The notes beneath the pieces are model-generated. The model did no database searches. It saw only the letters and a list, made by a program, of their open reading frames with translations, and was not told the DNA's origin. From positions 4,774,001 to 4,838,000 of the forward strand of contig NZ_CP028158.1 of the NCBI RefSeq assembly GCF_003030345.1: 64,000 bases of DNA. Reading direction: 5' to 3'. The stretch is from Plantactinospora sp. BC1 (GTDB lineage Bacteria > Actinomycetota > Actinomycetes > Mycobacteriales > Micromonosporaceae). The position numbers and the translations under genes were made by a program. Of the stretch, positions 1 to 9,039 are shown one piece after another; the first letter of the stretch is position 1; every line of letters starts with the position of its first letter.

Positions 1-44
1 CGGCGCGAGCAGGCCGCCGTCCAACAGTGCTCAGGACCAGTCAT
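1..44 (-). CDS. 5' end of a gene continuing off the left edge
   Basis: An ATG at position 44 on the minus strand overlaps the TGA of the flippase gene in an ATGA arrangement, and the frame stays open to the window edge, reading MTGPEHCWTAACSRR. The same kind of start/stop overlap links almost every gene pair in this cluster, so this is probably the next translationally coupled gene of the leftward glycan operon. Fourteen codons are too few to suggest a function. Confidence 0.5.
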   Translation of the reverse strand, partial: MTGPEHCWTAACSR

Positions 45-1603
45 CCGTCGGTGTCGCCGCCTCTGGCGCTTTGGCGGCGGGGGAGTCGGGTCAGCACGAG
101 TCGGCGTAGCCGGGCGTCGGTGGCCCAGAGCAGCACCCCGGCGACCAGCCCGGCCGCCCCGCCCAGCACCAGCAGCTCGACCACCGGGCCGGCGTCCAGC
201 CCGGTCCGGGCCACCGCCAGCGGCACCAGTGCGGCGGCCACCGCTGCCACGATCGCCGGCACCGTCGGGGCGAGGAAGGCCGCCAGCGACGCGTTCGCGG
301 CCCGGCGCACCGTGACCCAGACCGCGAGGGCGGTCACCACGACCTGCATGCCGACCCCGGCCAGCGCCACCGCCGTCGCCTCGGCCACGTCGCCGTACCC
401 GGTGAAGAGGGTGCCGACGGCGGCCAGGGTCGCCACCCCGAGTACGCCCCGGGTCCAGAGGATCGCGGCGAGCTTGCCCGGCTGGCCGATCGCCTGGAGC
501 GCCGGACCGAGCAGCACCCCGTACACGTTGACGGCGCCGAAGAGGCAGAGCAGCCGGAGCGGCACCTCGGTGCCGGCCCACTGCGGACCCAGGAGCGTGA
601 CCAGCGGATGCGCCACCGCCGCGAGTATGCCGAGCACCGGCAGCCCGGCCAGCGCGCCGAGGTGCTGGAGTTGGTTGAGCTGCGCGGCCAGCGCCGCCCG
701 GTCCCGCTGCAACCGGGACAGCGACGGCAGCGCCACCTGCTGGAGCGACCGGACCGTCACGTCGACCAGCATGTCCGGCAGCCGGGCCGCCAGCCGGTAG
801 ACCCCGGTCGCCACCGGTCCGAAGAAGAGGCCGGTGAAGAGGATGTCGGCCTTGGAGCTGAGCATCAGCCCCAGCCCGGCGTTGGCCGAGTGCGCGGAGA
901 AGACCAGCAGGTCCCGGATGCCGGCCAGCCGGGGCCGACGGCTCGGCCGCCACGGGCAGACCCACCAGAGCACCACCAGGCCGACCGCCGCGTTCACCAA
1001 CTGCTGCGCCACCAGGGCCCAGATGCCCGCCCCGGCCAGCGCCAGCACCACCCCGACGGCTCCGCTGAGCAGCGAGGCGAGCAGGGTACGGATGGCGACC
1101 GCCCGGAACCGCAGCTCCCGGCGCAGCACCGCCTCGGGCACGATCGACAGCCCCTGCAACAGCACCAGCGGGGATAGCGCGACGCAGATGGCGGTCAGCT
1201 CGGGCGCCCGGTTGGCCATCGCCCACAGTGGGCTCGCGGCGGCGGTGAGCCCACCGATCACCACCCCGGCCAGCACCAGCACCACGAAGGCGCCGTCCAG
1301 ATGCTCCGGGGTGAGCCTGTCCCGCTGCACGATCGCGGAGACCAGCCCCTGCTGGATCAGCGTCTGCGCCACCGTGATGAAGACGGTGGCCATCGCCACC
1401 AGGCCGAACTCGCTCGGGCCGAGCAGCCGGGCCAGCAGAAAGGTGACCAGGATCGACGAGCCGATCCGGCCGGCGGTGAGCACGTACGACCAGCCGATCG
1501 CCGAGCGCAGCCGGCCGCCACCTTCCGACGGGGAGGACGTGGGGTCGGCGAGCGGGGTACCGGCCGGGTCCGGAGCCGTCCGGGCGGGCTGGACCGGGGC
1601 CAC
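41..1603 (-). CDS. Wzx/MOP-type polysaccharide flippase
   Basis: Integral membrane protein of about 520 residues. After a Pro-rich cytoplasmic N-terminus it consists almost entirely of alternating hydrophobic helices, about 12-14 spans, starting near SAIGWSYVLTAGRIGSSILV with the GPSEFGLVAMATVF segment typical of the lipopolysaccharide/teichuronic acid translocase branch (WzxC-like) of the MOP exporter superfamily. It should flip lipid-linked glycan units across the membrane. I prefer the GTG at 1603 because AAGGGAAG lies about 10 nt upstream and it falls just after the stop of the glycosyltransferase gene. A GTG at 1627 would add eight residues but has no visible ribosome site. It is the last complete gene of a leftward operon with a glycosyltransferase, a C-methyltransferase and an epimerase, which supports export of a decorated surface polymer. 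Confidence 0.88.
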   Translation of the reverse strand: MAPVQPARTAPDPAGTPLADPTSSPSEGGGRLRSAIGWSYVLTAGRIGSSILVTFLLARLLGPSEFGLVAMATVFITVAQTLIQQGLVSAIVQRDRLTPEHLDGAFVVLVLAGVVIGGLTAAASPLWAMANRAPELTAICVALSPLVLLQGLSIVPEAVLRRELRFRAVAIRTLLASLLSGAVGVVLALAGAGIWALVAQQLVNAAVGLVVLWWVCPWRPSRRPRLAGIRDLLVFSAHSANAGLGLMLSSKADILFTGLFFGPVATGVYRLAARLPDMLVDVTVRSLQQVALPSLSRLQRDRAALAAQLNQLQHLGALAGLPVLGILAAVAHPLVTLLGPQWAGTEVPLRLLCLFGAVNVYGVLLGPALQAIGQPGKLAAILWTRGVLGVATLAAVGTLFTGYGDVAEATAVALAGVGMQVVVTALAVWVTVRRAANASLAAFLAPTVPAIVAAVAAALVPLAVARTGLDAGPVVELLVLGGAAGLVAGVLLWATDARLRRLVLTRLPRRQSARGGDTDG

Positions 1604-1604
1604 C

Positions 1605-2537
1605 CTAGGCGCTTCCCTTCGCCGCACTGGCCCGCCGCCGGATCAGCCGGCCCAGCCAGACCGGGGCCCGGCGGCGCAGCCGGCCGAGCCGGACCCGGAC
1701 CCGGCGGGCCCACCAGATGGCCAGGAACGCCACCGCCGAACTGAGCCGGGTGCCGAGCGGCTCGGAACCGGTGGAGAGCGTCCGCAGCGTCTCGGCGAGC
1801 ATCCGCAACCTCGGCGCCCGGACCCGCTTGCCGCTCTGCGCGAACCAGGCCAGCGCCGAGGCCGGGGTGGCGTCCTTGGCCTGCCGGGTCGAGGCGCCGT
1901 GCATCCGGCGCAGGAAGAGCGGCTCGGCCACCTCGTGGATCTCGCCGAGCCGGGCCACCTCGGCGATCAGCGTGTAGTCGGAGGAGAGGAACGGGCGGAT
2001 CATCCCGGTCCGGCGCAGCGCCGACATCCGGAACACCCCGAAGTGCGCGTGGCAGAGGTTGATGTTCCGGGCCACCCCGGCCACCCGGCGCCACGGCCGC
2101 CGGTCGCGCAGGTCCAGCCGGTCGGCGTACGGGCCGATCACCTCGCCGGCCTCGTCGATGAGTACGGTGCGCGGATAGGCGAGTACGGCGTGCGGCCCGG
2201 CCGCGTCCAGCGCCGCCACACAGGTGCGCAGGTACGCCGGCAGGCAGACGTCGTCGTACGCCACCCACTTGAACAGCTCGCCCCGGGCCAGCTCGACCAC
2301 CCGGGCGTAGTTGACGTGCCCGCCGAAGTTGCGCGGATTGCGGTAGAGCCGGATCCGTGGGTCCCGCGCGGCGTAGCGCTGGCAGATCTCCCAGGTCCGG
2401 TCGGTGGAGGCGTTGTCGCTGATGATGATCTCGAAGTCCGGGTAGTCCTGGGCGAGCAGGGCGTCGAGGCAGCCTTCGAGGTAGCGCTCGGCGTTGTAGA
2501 GGGGTACGCCCAGACTCACCCGTGGCGCTGGCTCCAT
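1605..2537 (-). CDS. GT2 family glycosyltransferase
   Basis: 310 residues with the GT-A fold of glycosyltransferase family 2. The N-terminus VSLGVPLYNAERYLEGCLDA is the nucleotide-binding strand-turn. IIISDNASTDRTWE is the conserved DNASTD box, and WVAYDDV near residue 90 supplies the acidic metal-binding pair. A basic Arg-rich C-terminal tail after residue 275 may sit on the membrane. The start is supported by GGAGGAG just upstream of ATG 2537. The gene lies 12 bp downstream of the C-methyltransferase and runs into the flippase gene, so it is one operon. It should transfer a sugar from a nucleotide donor to a lipid-linked acceptor. Donor and acceptor cannot be read from the sequence. Confidence 0.9.
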   Translation of the reverse strand: MEPAPRVSLGVPLYNAERYLEGCLDALLAQDYPDFEIIISDNASTDRTWEICQRYAARDPRIRLYRNPRNFGGHVNYARVVELARGELFKWVAYDDVCLPAYLRTCVAALDAAGPHAVLAYPRTVLIDEAGEVIGPYADRLDLRDRRPWRRVAGVARNINLCHAHFGVFRMSALRRTGMIRPFLSSDYTLIAEVARLGEIHEVAEPLFLRRMHGASTRQAKDATPASALAWFAQSGKRVRAPRLRMLAETLRTLSTGSEPLGTRLSSAVAFLAIWWARRVRVRLGRLRRRAPVWLGRLIRRRASAAKGSA

Positions 2538-2549
2538 CGTCTCCTCCGC

Positions 2550-3767
2550 TCAGGCGACCAGCAGCTCGGCCCGTACGCCGAGCTGGCGCAGCGCGGCGTC
2601 GATCTCGTCCCGGTAGGCCGGGTTGGTGATGATCACCGAGCGGGTGCCGGAGCCGGCGAGCGTGGCCGGATCCCGCACCTGGTGCCCGGTCACCGGCAGG
2701 TAGCGGCCCCACTTGCGCGGGTTGACGTCCACCACGGCGGCGAGCCGGCCGTCCGGGTCGGCCAGGTGCAGGAACTGCACCCCGCGCGAACCGGCCCCCC
2801 AGAGCACCGGCCGGTCACCGGCGGCCACCAGCCGGTCGATGGTGCTCCGCCAGCGCTCCCGTTCGGCGGCGTGCCGGTCGGCGAAGCCGGCGATCGAGGC
2901 GAGCTGCCGGTCCCGGTCGGCCGGGCCCGGCGACTCGGCGCCGGGCAGCGCGGTGCCGGTCGCCGGGGGTGCCGCGTTGACCGAGATCTCGACGTACCGG
3001 AACATGCCGGAGAAGAGCCGCCCGGTGGCGACGACCCGCCAGCCGGCCCGCTCGACGATCCGGCAGAGCGAGTAGCCGTCGAAGTAGGAGACGTGCGGAT
3101 AGATCACCTCCCAGCCGGCGGTGCCCAGGTCGTAGCCGGCGTCCGGTACCTCCAGGTAGCCGTGGACCGGCCGGTCGCCGGCCAGCTCGCGGAGCCGGAC
3201 GAGGAAGGCGTACGGGTCGTCCAGGTGCTCGAACCAGTGCCGGGAGGTGACCAGGTCGAAGGCGGGAGTGTCGGCGTCCAGCGGGGCGTGGCCCCGGACG
3301 AAGGTCGCGCCGGAGGGGTCCGGGCCGGGCGGGCCGGCGTACATCGCGTCGTAGCCGACACCCCGGCAACCGGCGACGTGGCACAGCTCGCGGAGGAACT
3401 CGCCCTGACCGCAGCCGACGTCCAGCACCGTACCGCCGCGCAGCGGGAACCGCCCGGCGAGGTGCTTGACCAGTTCCGCCGAGAAGACGCCGAAGGCGGG
3501 CGAGTGGTGCAGGTTGGTGTCCATGGTGGTGTCGTAGACCAGAACGGCCGGGTCGAAGGCGAGGTTGCGGACGTACCCGCATTCCGGGCAGTACGCCAGC
3601 CACATCCGGCCGAGCGGACTCGCCAGCGCCTCGGCCCGGCTGGCCCAGTGCACCCCGCAGTAGACCGGGATCTCGCCCAGGTCGGCGAAGGGCACCAGGT
3701 CGTGCCGCCCGCAGGCCGTGCACCGGTGCACCGGCTGCCGGCCGCCGGAGCCCTCGGCACCGGTCAC
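2550..3767 (-). CDS. Sugar C-methyltransferase with zinc-binding N-terminus
   Basis: 405 residues in the three-part layout of nucleotide-sugar C-methyltransferases (the TylCIII/NovU/TcaB9 group). There is an N-terminal Cys-rich zinc site (HRCTACG near the start, YCPECGYVRN near residue 55), a class I SAM-binding domain (GTVLDVGCGQGEFLRELC), and a C-terminal Rossmann-like domain (RPVLWGAGSRGVQFLHLAD). SRHWFEHLDDPYAFL is the usual post-II motif of the SAM domain. The start is set at GTG 3767, where GTGA overlaps the epimerase stop. A longer upstream frame exists but runs entirely through the epimerase gene. It should add a methyl branch to a keto-deoxysugar nucleotide. A second protein of the same build lies across the divergent promoter (4975-6204). 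Confidence 0.87.
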   Translation of the reverse strand: MTGAEGSGGRQPVHRCTACGRHDLVPFADLGEIPVYCGVHWASRAEALASPLGRMWLAYCPECGYVRNLAFDPAVLVYDTTMDTNLHHSPAFGVFSAELVKHLAGRFPLRGGTVLDVGCGQGEFLRELCHVAGCRGVGYDAMYAGPPGPDPSGATFVRGHAPLDADTPAFDLVTSRHWFEHLDDPYAFLVRLRELAGDRPVHGYLEVPDAGYDLGTAGWEVIYPHVSYFDGYSLCRIVERAGWRVVATGRLFSGMFRYVEISVNAAPPATGTALPGAESPGPADRDRQLASIAGFADRHAAERERWRSTIDRLVAAGDRPVLWGAGSRGVQFLHLADPDGRLAAVVDVNPRKWGRYLPVTGHQVRDPATLAGSGTRSVIITNPAYRDEIDAALRQLGVRAELLVA

Positions 3768-4795
3768 CGTGCCCTCCAGCGCAGCTCGGCGTCGAGCCGA
3801 CCCGCCTCGATCAGCGCCCGGATCCGGCGCAGCCGCTGGTGCCGCTCGCCCCGGAACGACTCGATGGTCAGCCCGTACCGCTGGTACGCCTCGACCAGCT
3901 CCTCGATCCCCTTGCGTACCGTCCAGCGGGGCCGGAAGCCCGGCACCTCGGCGGCGACCAGGTCGCAGCTCACCCGGTAGTTGCGGGTGTCCGCCGAGGC
4001 GCCACCGGCGAAGGTGACCCGGGAGCCCGGCACCACCTCGGCGACGAGTTCGGCGACGTCCCGGATCAGGTAGTTCTCCCCGGTGACCCCGATGTTGTAC
4101 GCCCGGCCGTGCACCCGCTCCCGGGGCGCTTCGAGCAGGGCCAGGAAGGCCGCGCAGATGTCCTCGGCGTGCACCAGCGGCCGCCAGGCCGAGCCGTCGG
4201 AGAGCAGCCGTACCTCGCCGGTGAGCAGGGCGTGCGCGGTGAGGTCGTTGACCACCAGGTCGCCGCGGAGCCGGGGCGAGAAGCCGTACGCGGTGGCGTT
4301 GCGCAGGAAGACCGGGGAGAAGTCGTCGTCGACGAGCGCCGCGACGTCCAGCTCGGCCCGGATCTTCGACTCGCCGTACGGGGTGACCGGCGCGAAGCCG
4401 GCCGTCTCGTCCAGCGGCCGGTCGTCGGTGCCCGCCCCGTAGAGGCTGCACGAGGAGGAGAAGAGGAACCGGCTCACCCGGGCGGCCTTGGCGGCCTCGG
4501 CCAGCCGTACCGTCGCCCGGTGGTTGACCTCGTACGTCAGCTGAGGATTGAGGTTGCCGATCGGGTCGTTGCAGAGCGCGGCGAGATGGCAGACCGCGTC
4601 GAACCCGGCGAGCTGCTCCGCGCCGACGTCCCGCAGGTCCAGCGGGAGGGAGGGTACGGCCGCCGGTGCGGGACCGAGTAGGCAGTCGGAGAAGTAATCG
4701 GTGTCCAGGCCGGTCACGTCGTGCCCGGCGGCGCGCAGCATCGGGGTGAGTACGCCGCCGAGGTAACCATGGTGGCCGGTCACGAGAACACGCAC
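3764..4795 (-). CDS. NAD-dependent epimerase/dehydratase (SDR)
   Basis: 343 residues of the extended short-chain dehydrogenase family. The Rossmann loop VTGHHGYLGG is at residues 5-14, the SSCSLYGAGTDD strand holds the catalytic Ser/Thr region, and VTPYGESKIRAE contains the YxxxK catalytic pair. CHLAALCNDPIGNLNPQLT resembles GDP- or UDP-sugar epimerases and dTDP-glucose dehydratase relatives. It probably interconverts or dehydrates a nucleotide sugar feeding the neighbouring C-methyltransferase. GTG 4795 has GGGAG seven bases upstream. It is the first gene of the leftward operon, divergent from the gene at 4975. Substrate specificity is not resolvable here. Confidence 0.87.
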   Translation of the reverse strand: MRVLVTGHHGYLGGVLTPMLRAAGHDVTGLDTDYFSDCLLGPAPAAVPSLPLDLRDVGAEQLAGFDAVCHLAALCNDPIGNLNPQLTYEVNHRATVRLAEAAKAARVSRFLFSSSCSLYGAGTDDRPLDETAGFAPVTPYGESKIRAELDVAALVDDDFSPVFLRNATAYGFSPRLRGDLVVNDLTAHALLTGEVRLLSDGSAWRPLVHAEDICAAFLALLEAPRERVHGRAYNIGVTGENYLIRDVAELVAEVVPGSRVTFAGGASADTRNYRVSCDLVAAEVPGFRPRWTVRKGIEELVEAYQRYGLTIESFRGERHQRLRRIRALIEAGRLDAELRWRAR

Positions 4796-4974
4796 GGCAA
4801 AGCTCCCGTCGTCGCCCGGGTGAGAAGGCGAGTTTATGGGTGGCCCACTGACCGGCCGGGCTATTGTCGGACTTTTTACTCAAGCGCTCCCGCCGCGCCG
4901 GAGTGCTGGTTAGCGTGGCGCGCAGGCGGGCGGGCGCCGCGCCGGTATTCCGATCATATCGGGGTGGGTGGGGC
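4796..4974. promoter_or_regulatory. Divergent promoter region of the glycan cluster
   Basis: 179 bp between two divergent operons. It is less GC-rich than its surroundings, with runs such as CGGACTTTTTACTCAAG around 4868-4884 and GTTTATGGG near 4831. No confident -35/-10 pair can be assigned by eye, but both operons must start here because there is no other non-coding stretch nearby. Confidence 0.5.
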
Positions 4975-6204
4975 ATGACCGATGCCAAATGCCGGCTGTG
5001 TGCGGCGGCATTGACCGAAACGTTTGTCGACCTCGGCATGTCGCCGCTCTGCGAGAGCTATCTCGACGCCGACCGGCTGGATTCGGCCGAGACGTTCTAT
5101 CCACTGCACGTCCGAATCTGTTCCACCTGTCTGCTCGTGCAACTTCCGGCGTACGTGTCCGGAGAGGAAATCTTTTCCGACTATGCCTATTTCTCGTCGT
5201 ATTCCGACTCGTGGGTGGCGCACGCCAGGCGGTACGCGGACACGATGACCGAGGCGCTCGGGCTCGGGCCGGACAGCCTGGTGACCGAGGTGGCGAGCAA
5301 CGACGGGTACCTGCTCCAGCACTTCGTCGCCAGCGGCGTGCCGGTGCTCGGGGTGGAGCCGGCCGGCAACGTCGCCGAGGTGGCCCGGCGCCGGGGCATC
5401 CGGACCGAGGTGCGGTTCCTGGGCGCCGAGACCGGTGCCGAGCTGGCCCAGCGCTACGGCCGGGCCGACCTGGTGGCGGCCAACAACGTCTACGCGCACG
5501 TGCCGGACCTGATCGGCTTCACCGCCGGACTGGCCGCGCTGGTCAAGCCGACCGGGCTGGTCACCTGCGAGGTGCCGCACCTGCTCCGGCTGATCGAGCG
5601 CCGGCAGTACGACACCATTTACCACGAGCACTATCAGTACCTGACGCTGCGTACGGCGATGCGCGCGCTGGCCACCGCCGGGCTGATCGTGGTCGACGTG
5701 GACGAACTCTCGTCGCACGGCGGTTCGCTGCGGGTGCACGCCCGGCCGGCCGCGGCGGCGGGGGAGCCGTCCGGCAACGTCAAGTCGGTGCTGGACGCCG
5801 AGACCGAGGCCGGGCTGCACACCGTCGCCGGGCACCTCGGCTTCGCCGACGCGGTCTTCGAGATCAAGCGGGAGCTGCTCGACTTCCTGCTCACCGCCCG
5901 CGCCCAGGGTCTGAAGGTGGTCGGGTACGGGGCGCCGGGCAAGGGCAACACCCTGCTCAACCACTGCGGCATCCGCGCCGACCTGCTCGAATACACCGTG
6001 GACCGGAGCCCGCACAAGCAGGGGAAGTTCCTGCCCGGCACGCACATCCCGATCCACCCGCCGGAGCGGATCGCCGAGGACCGTCCCGACTACGTACTCG
6101 TGCTGCCGTGGAACCTGCGCACCGAGATCTCCGCGCAGCTCGCCTACGTACGCCACTGGGGCGGGCGGCTGGTCTTCCCGATCCCCGCCCTGGAGGTGGT
6201 CTGA
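4975..6204 (+). CDS. Sugar C-methyltransferase with zinc-binding N-terminus
   Basis: 409 residues. It has an N-terminal zinc site (CRLCAAAL at residues 5-12, then RICSTCLLVQLP), a SAM domain (LVTEVASNDGYLLQHFV, then AANNVYAHVPD), a YHEHYQYLTLRTA segment typical of this methyltransferase class, and a C-terminal domain starting VVGYGAPGKGNTLLNHC that is shared with NovU/TylCIII-like C-methyltransferases. ATG 4975 follows a G-rich site (GGGGTGGGTGGGG); an upstream in-frame ATG at 4864 has none. It is the first gene of the rightward operon, and its TGA overlaps the next ATG by one base. It has the same domain order as the protein at 2550-3767 but is clearly diverged, so the pathway probably makes a C-methyl-branched deoxysugar. 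Confidence 0.9.
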   Translation: MTDAKCRLCAAALTETFVDLGMSPLCESYLDADRLDSAETFYPLHVRICSTCLLVQLPAYVSGEEIFSDYAYFSSYSDSWVAHARRYADTMTEALGLGPDSLVTEVASNDGYLLQHFVASGVPVLGVEPAGNVAEVARRRGIRTEVRFLGAETGAELAQRYGRADLVAANNVYAHVPDLIGFTAGLAALVKPTGLVTCEVPHLLRLIERRQYDTIYHEHYQYLTLRTAMRALATAGLIVVDVDELSSHGGSLRVHARPAAAAGEPSGNVKSVLDAETEAGLHTVAGHLGFADAVFEIKRELLDFLLTARAQGLKVVGYGAPGKGNTLLNHCGIRADLLEYTVDRSPHKQGKFLPGTHIPIHPPERIAEDRPDYVLVLPWNLRTEISAQLAYVRHWGGRLVFPIPALEVV

Positions 6205-7073
6205 TGAAGGTGGTGCTCTTCTGCGGCGGCCTCGGGATGCGGATGCGCGAGGACGCCGCCTCGGCGCCGAAACCGATGGCGATGATCGGGGACCGCCCGC
6301 TGCTCTGGCACGTGATGCGCTACTACGCCCACTTCGGGCACACCGACTTCATCCTCTGCCTCGGCTACGGTGCCGTCGCGGTCAAGGACTACTTCCTCCG
6401 GTACGACGAGACGCTCTCCAACGACTTCAGCCTGGCCATGCACGGCCGGGACGTGCGGCTGCACTCGGCCGACATCACCGACTGGAACATCACCTTCATC
6501 GACACCGGCCTCGGCACCAGCATCGGCGAGCGGCTGATGCGGGTCCGCAAGTACGTCGAGGACGAGCCGATGTTCCTGGCCAACTACGCGGACACCCTGA
6601 CCGACGCGCCGCTGCCGGAGATGGTCGACCGGTTCCGCTACACCGACGCGGTGGCCAGCCTGCTCGCCGTACCGGTGCAGTCCACCCACCACGTCATCGA
6701 CATCGCCCCCGGCGACCAGGTCACCCGGGTACGCCCGATCCGCGAGCTGATGCAGTGGGAGAACGGCGGCTACTTCATCCTCCGCCCGGGGATCTTCGAC
6801 GTGCTCCGCGAGGGGGAGGACCTGGTGCCGCACGGCTTCGACCGGCTGCTGCCGGAGCAGCGGCTGATCGCCCAGCGCTACACCGGGTTCTGGCGGGCCG
6901 CCGACACCTTCAAGGACCGGGCCGAGCTGGAGCAGCTCTACCACTCGGCTCGCTGCCCGTGGATGCTCTGGGACGCCAACCGCAACCGGGGCCGCCGGCC
7001 GGCGACGCTGGAACCGGTACTCGCCGCCGCCGGCACCGCCGGGGGAGCCCGCGACCTGGGACTGACCGGCTGA
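6204..7073 (+). CDS. Glucose-1-phosphate cytidylyltransferase-like nucleotidyltransferase
   Basis: 289 residues with the sugar nucleotidyltransferase signature FCGGLGMRMRE...PKPMAMIGDRPLLWHVM at the N-terminus. It matches the RfbF/DdhA type that activates glucose-1-phosphate with CTP, including WNITFIDTGLGTSIGERLMRV. The family's YGDG acidic site is replaced by NYADTLTD, which keeps the Asp. The start ATG sits in TGATG with the upstream stop, and the TGA again overlaps the next ATG, so translation is coupled. It would supply an NDP-hexose for the C-methylated deoxysugar branch. The exact NTP and sugar are inferred from family resemblance only. Confidence 0.82.
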   Translation: MKVVLFCGGLGMRMREDAASAPKPMAMIGDRPLLWHVMRYYAHFGHTDFILCLGYGAVAVKDYFLRYDETLSNDFSLAMHGRDVRLHSADITDWNITFIDTGLGTSIGERLMRVRKYVEDEPMFLANYADTLTDAPLPEMVDRFRYTDAVASLLAVPVQSTHHVIDIAPGDQVTRVRPIRELMQWENGGYFILRPGIFDVLREGEDLVPHGFDRLLPEQRLIAQRYTGFWRAADTFKDRAELEQLYHSARCPWMLWDANRNRGRRPATLEPVLAAAGTAGGARDLGLTG

Positions 7074-7708
7074 TGATGCCGCTGCGCCTCTCCGCGGCCC
7101 GCTCGGTGGTGCTGCTCGGGGCACATCCGGACGACATCGAGATCGGCGCCGGTGGGCTGCTGCTCGCCCTCGGCGACGTACCCGGGCTCCGGGTGCACTA
7201 CGTGCTGCTCACCGGAAGTCCCGCCCGGCAGGCCGAGGCGCGGGCGGCGGCCGCGGCCTTCCTGCCCGCCGCCCGGCTCAGCTTCGCCCTGCACGACCTG
7301 CCGGACGGCCGGGTGCCGGCCCGCTGGGGCGAGGCGAAGGAGATCGTGAACGCCGCCGCCGCGACCCTGAACGCCGACCTGGTGCTGGCGCCGAGCCCCG
7401 ACGACGCGCACCAGGACCACCACACACTCGCCGCCCTGGCGCCCACGTCGTTTCGGGACGCCACGGTGTTGTACTACGAGATTCCCAAGTGGGACGGCGA
7501 CCTGGGTCGGCGCAACGTCTACCTGCCCCTGACCGAGCAGCGGGTACGCCGCAAGGTCGAGTTGCTGCACGCGAGCTATCCGTCCCAGAAGGCCCGGGAC
7601 TGGTGGGACGACGAGGTCTTCCTCGGGCTGGCCCGGCTGCGGGGGATGGAGTGCCGATCCCGGTACGCCGAGGCGTTCCGGTGCGAGAAAGCGGTGATCG
7701 AGCAGTGA
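7073..7708 (+). CDS. PIG-L family N-deacetylase
   Basis: 211 residues of the LmbE/PIG-L zinc-dependent deacetylase family. It has the diagnostic AHPDDIEIGAGG motif near residue 17, whose His/Asp bind zinc, and the second His cluster DDAHQDHHT near residue 110. Family members remove acetyl groups from GlcNAc-containing lipids or antibiotic and thiol precursors. Here the operon context suggests deacetylation of an amino sugar in the surface polymer or its nucleotide donor. The start is fixed by the TGATG overlap with the cytidylyltransferase gene. The stop overlaps the GTG of the pyruvyl transferase gene. Confidence 0.88.
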   Translation: MMPLRLSAARSVVLLGAHPDDIEIGAGGLLLALGDVPGLRVHYVLLTGSPARQAEARAAAAAFLPAARLSFALHDLPDGRVPARWGEAKEIVNAAAATLNADLVLAPSPDDAHQDHHTLAALAPTSFRDATVLYYEIPKWDGDLGRRNVYLPLTEQRVRRKVELLHASYPSQKARDWWDDEVFLGLARLRGMECRSRYAEAFRCEKAVIEQ

Positions 7709-9039
7709 CCGAGCTGACCGAGACGACCGGGTCGGGTACCCGGACCAGAGCCTTGTCGGCCTGCCTCTTCGGGGTGCCCGGCGCACACCTGAACCTGGGG
7801 GTCGGCGCGCTGCGGGCGGCCACCGTGGGCGGACTGCTGGCCCGGGAGCCGGGCGCGGACGTCACCGTCTTCGACGACGGCTGGGGGCAGCGCACCGGGC
7901 ACGCCTTCGTGGCCGGTCGGCCGGTGCCGATCTCGCTGGCCGGTGCCCGGCACTCGCGCCGCTACCACCGGCCCGAGTCCTATCTGAACATGCGGATCAG
8001 CGCCGCGCTGGGCGGGCTCGGCAACGCCGGGCTGGCCCGGATCGACGCCGCCGACGTGGTGCTCGACGTCAGCGGCGGGGACAGCTTCAGCGACATCTAC
8101 GGCGAGCACCGGTTCCGCACCGTGGCCTGGCCGAAGCGGCTGGCCCTGCTCCGGCGCCGCCCGCTGGTGCTGCTGCCGCAGACGTACGGGCCGTTCCGGT
8201 CGGCGCGGCTGCGGGCCGAGGCGGCGGCACTGGTCCGGGGCGCGCGTACGGCCTGGGCCCGGGATCCGGAGAGCTACGCCGCGCTGGCCGACCTGCTCGG
8301 CCCCGACCTCGACCCGAGGCGGCACCGGGAGGGCGTGGACGTGGCCTTCGCGCTGGAGCCGAGGGTGCCGGACGAGCCGGCGTACCAGCGGTTGGTCGGA
8401 TGGTTCGAGGCGGATCCGGGGCCGGTGGCCGGGATCAACGTCAGCGGGCTGATGTCCCGGCCGGAGGGTCGGGTCCAGTTCGGACTCGCCGGGGATACCT
8501 CCCGGGTGGCCAACCGGCTCTGCGAACGCCTGCTGGAGCACTCCGACACCCGGGTGATCATCGTCCCGCACGTGCTCACCCCCGGCGGGGCCGACGACGA
8601 CCGGGTCGCCAGCGAACGGCTCTACGCGGCGCTCGCGCCCCGGTACGGCGACCGGGTCGCGCTCGCCCCCTCCGGCCTCGACCCGCACCAGAGCAAGTGG
8701 GTGATCGGGCACACGAGCTGGTTCTGCGGGATGCGGATGCACTCGACGATCGCGGCGCTCTCCTCGGGCGTACCGGCGGCGGTGGTGGCGTACAGCGACA
8801 AGGCCCGGGGCGTCTTCGCCAGCGTGGGGCAGCGCCGGCACGTCGCCGACGCCCGGCGGCTCGCCGACGACGCGCTGCTCGACGCCCTCTGGACCTCCTG
8901 GACCGGCCGGGCCGAGACCTCGGCCGAGCTGGCGGTGCGTACCCCGGCCGCGGTCGGCCGGGCCGCCGCCCAGATGGACGAGTTCGTGGCGCTGGCCCGG
9001 GCCGAGCGGGACCGCCGGGCGCCGGCCGGGGTGCGCTGA
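7705..9039 (+). CDS. Polysaccharide pyruvyl transferase family protein
   Basis: 444 residues, starting at GTG 7705 in a GTGA overlap. The fold is that of the polysaccharide pyruvyl transferase family (CsaB/WcaK). It has an N-terminal GVPGAHLNLGVGALRAATVGG motif, the nucleotide-sugar-like VVLDVSGGDSFSDIYG loop, LLPQTYGPFRS, and a C-terminal HTSWFCGMRMHSTIAALS segment in which RMHS is the signature of the family. Members transfer pyruvate from PEP to form a ketal on glycans, adding negative charge. This places an anionic modification in the cluster. It sits between the deacetylase and the Fe-S protein, both with overlapping start/stop codons. Confidence 0.88.
   Translation: MTELTETTGSGTRTRALSACLFGVPGAHLNLGVGALRAATVGGLLAREPGADVTVFDDGWGQRTGHAFVAGRPVPISLAGARHSRRYHRPESYLNMRISAALGGLGNAGLARIDAADVVLDVSGGDSFSDIYGEHRFRTVAWPKRLALLRRRPLVLLPQTYGPFRSARLRAEAAALVRGARTAWARDPESYAALADLLGPDLDPRRHREGVDVAFALEPRVPDEPAYQRLVGWFEADPGPVAGINVSGLMSRPEGRVQFGLAGDTSRVANRLCERLLEHSDTRVIIVPHVLTPGGADDDRVASERLYAALAPRYGDRVALAPSGLDPHQSKWVIGHTSWFCGMRMHSTIAALSSGVPAAVVAYSDKARGVFASVGQRRHVADARRLADDALLDALWTSWTGRAETSAELAVRTPAAVGRAAAQMDEFVALARAERDRRAPAGVR

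Noticed and set aside
834-3980. A 1048-codon rightward frame opposite the glycosyltransferase and methyltransferase genes
   Set aside because: It is a compositional shadow of three well-supported leftward genes and has no recognisable domain.
4882-4891. Possible CebR site (AAGCGCTCCC) in the divergent glycan promoter
   Set aside because: Only about 9 of 14 operator bases match and the left arm is missing, so it is likely chance.
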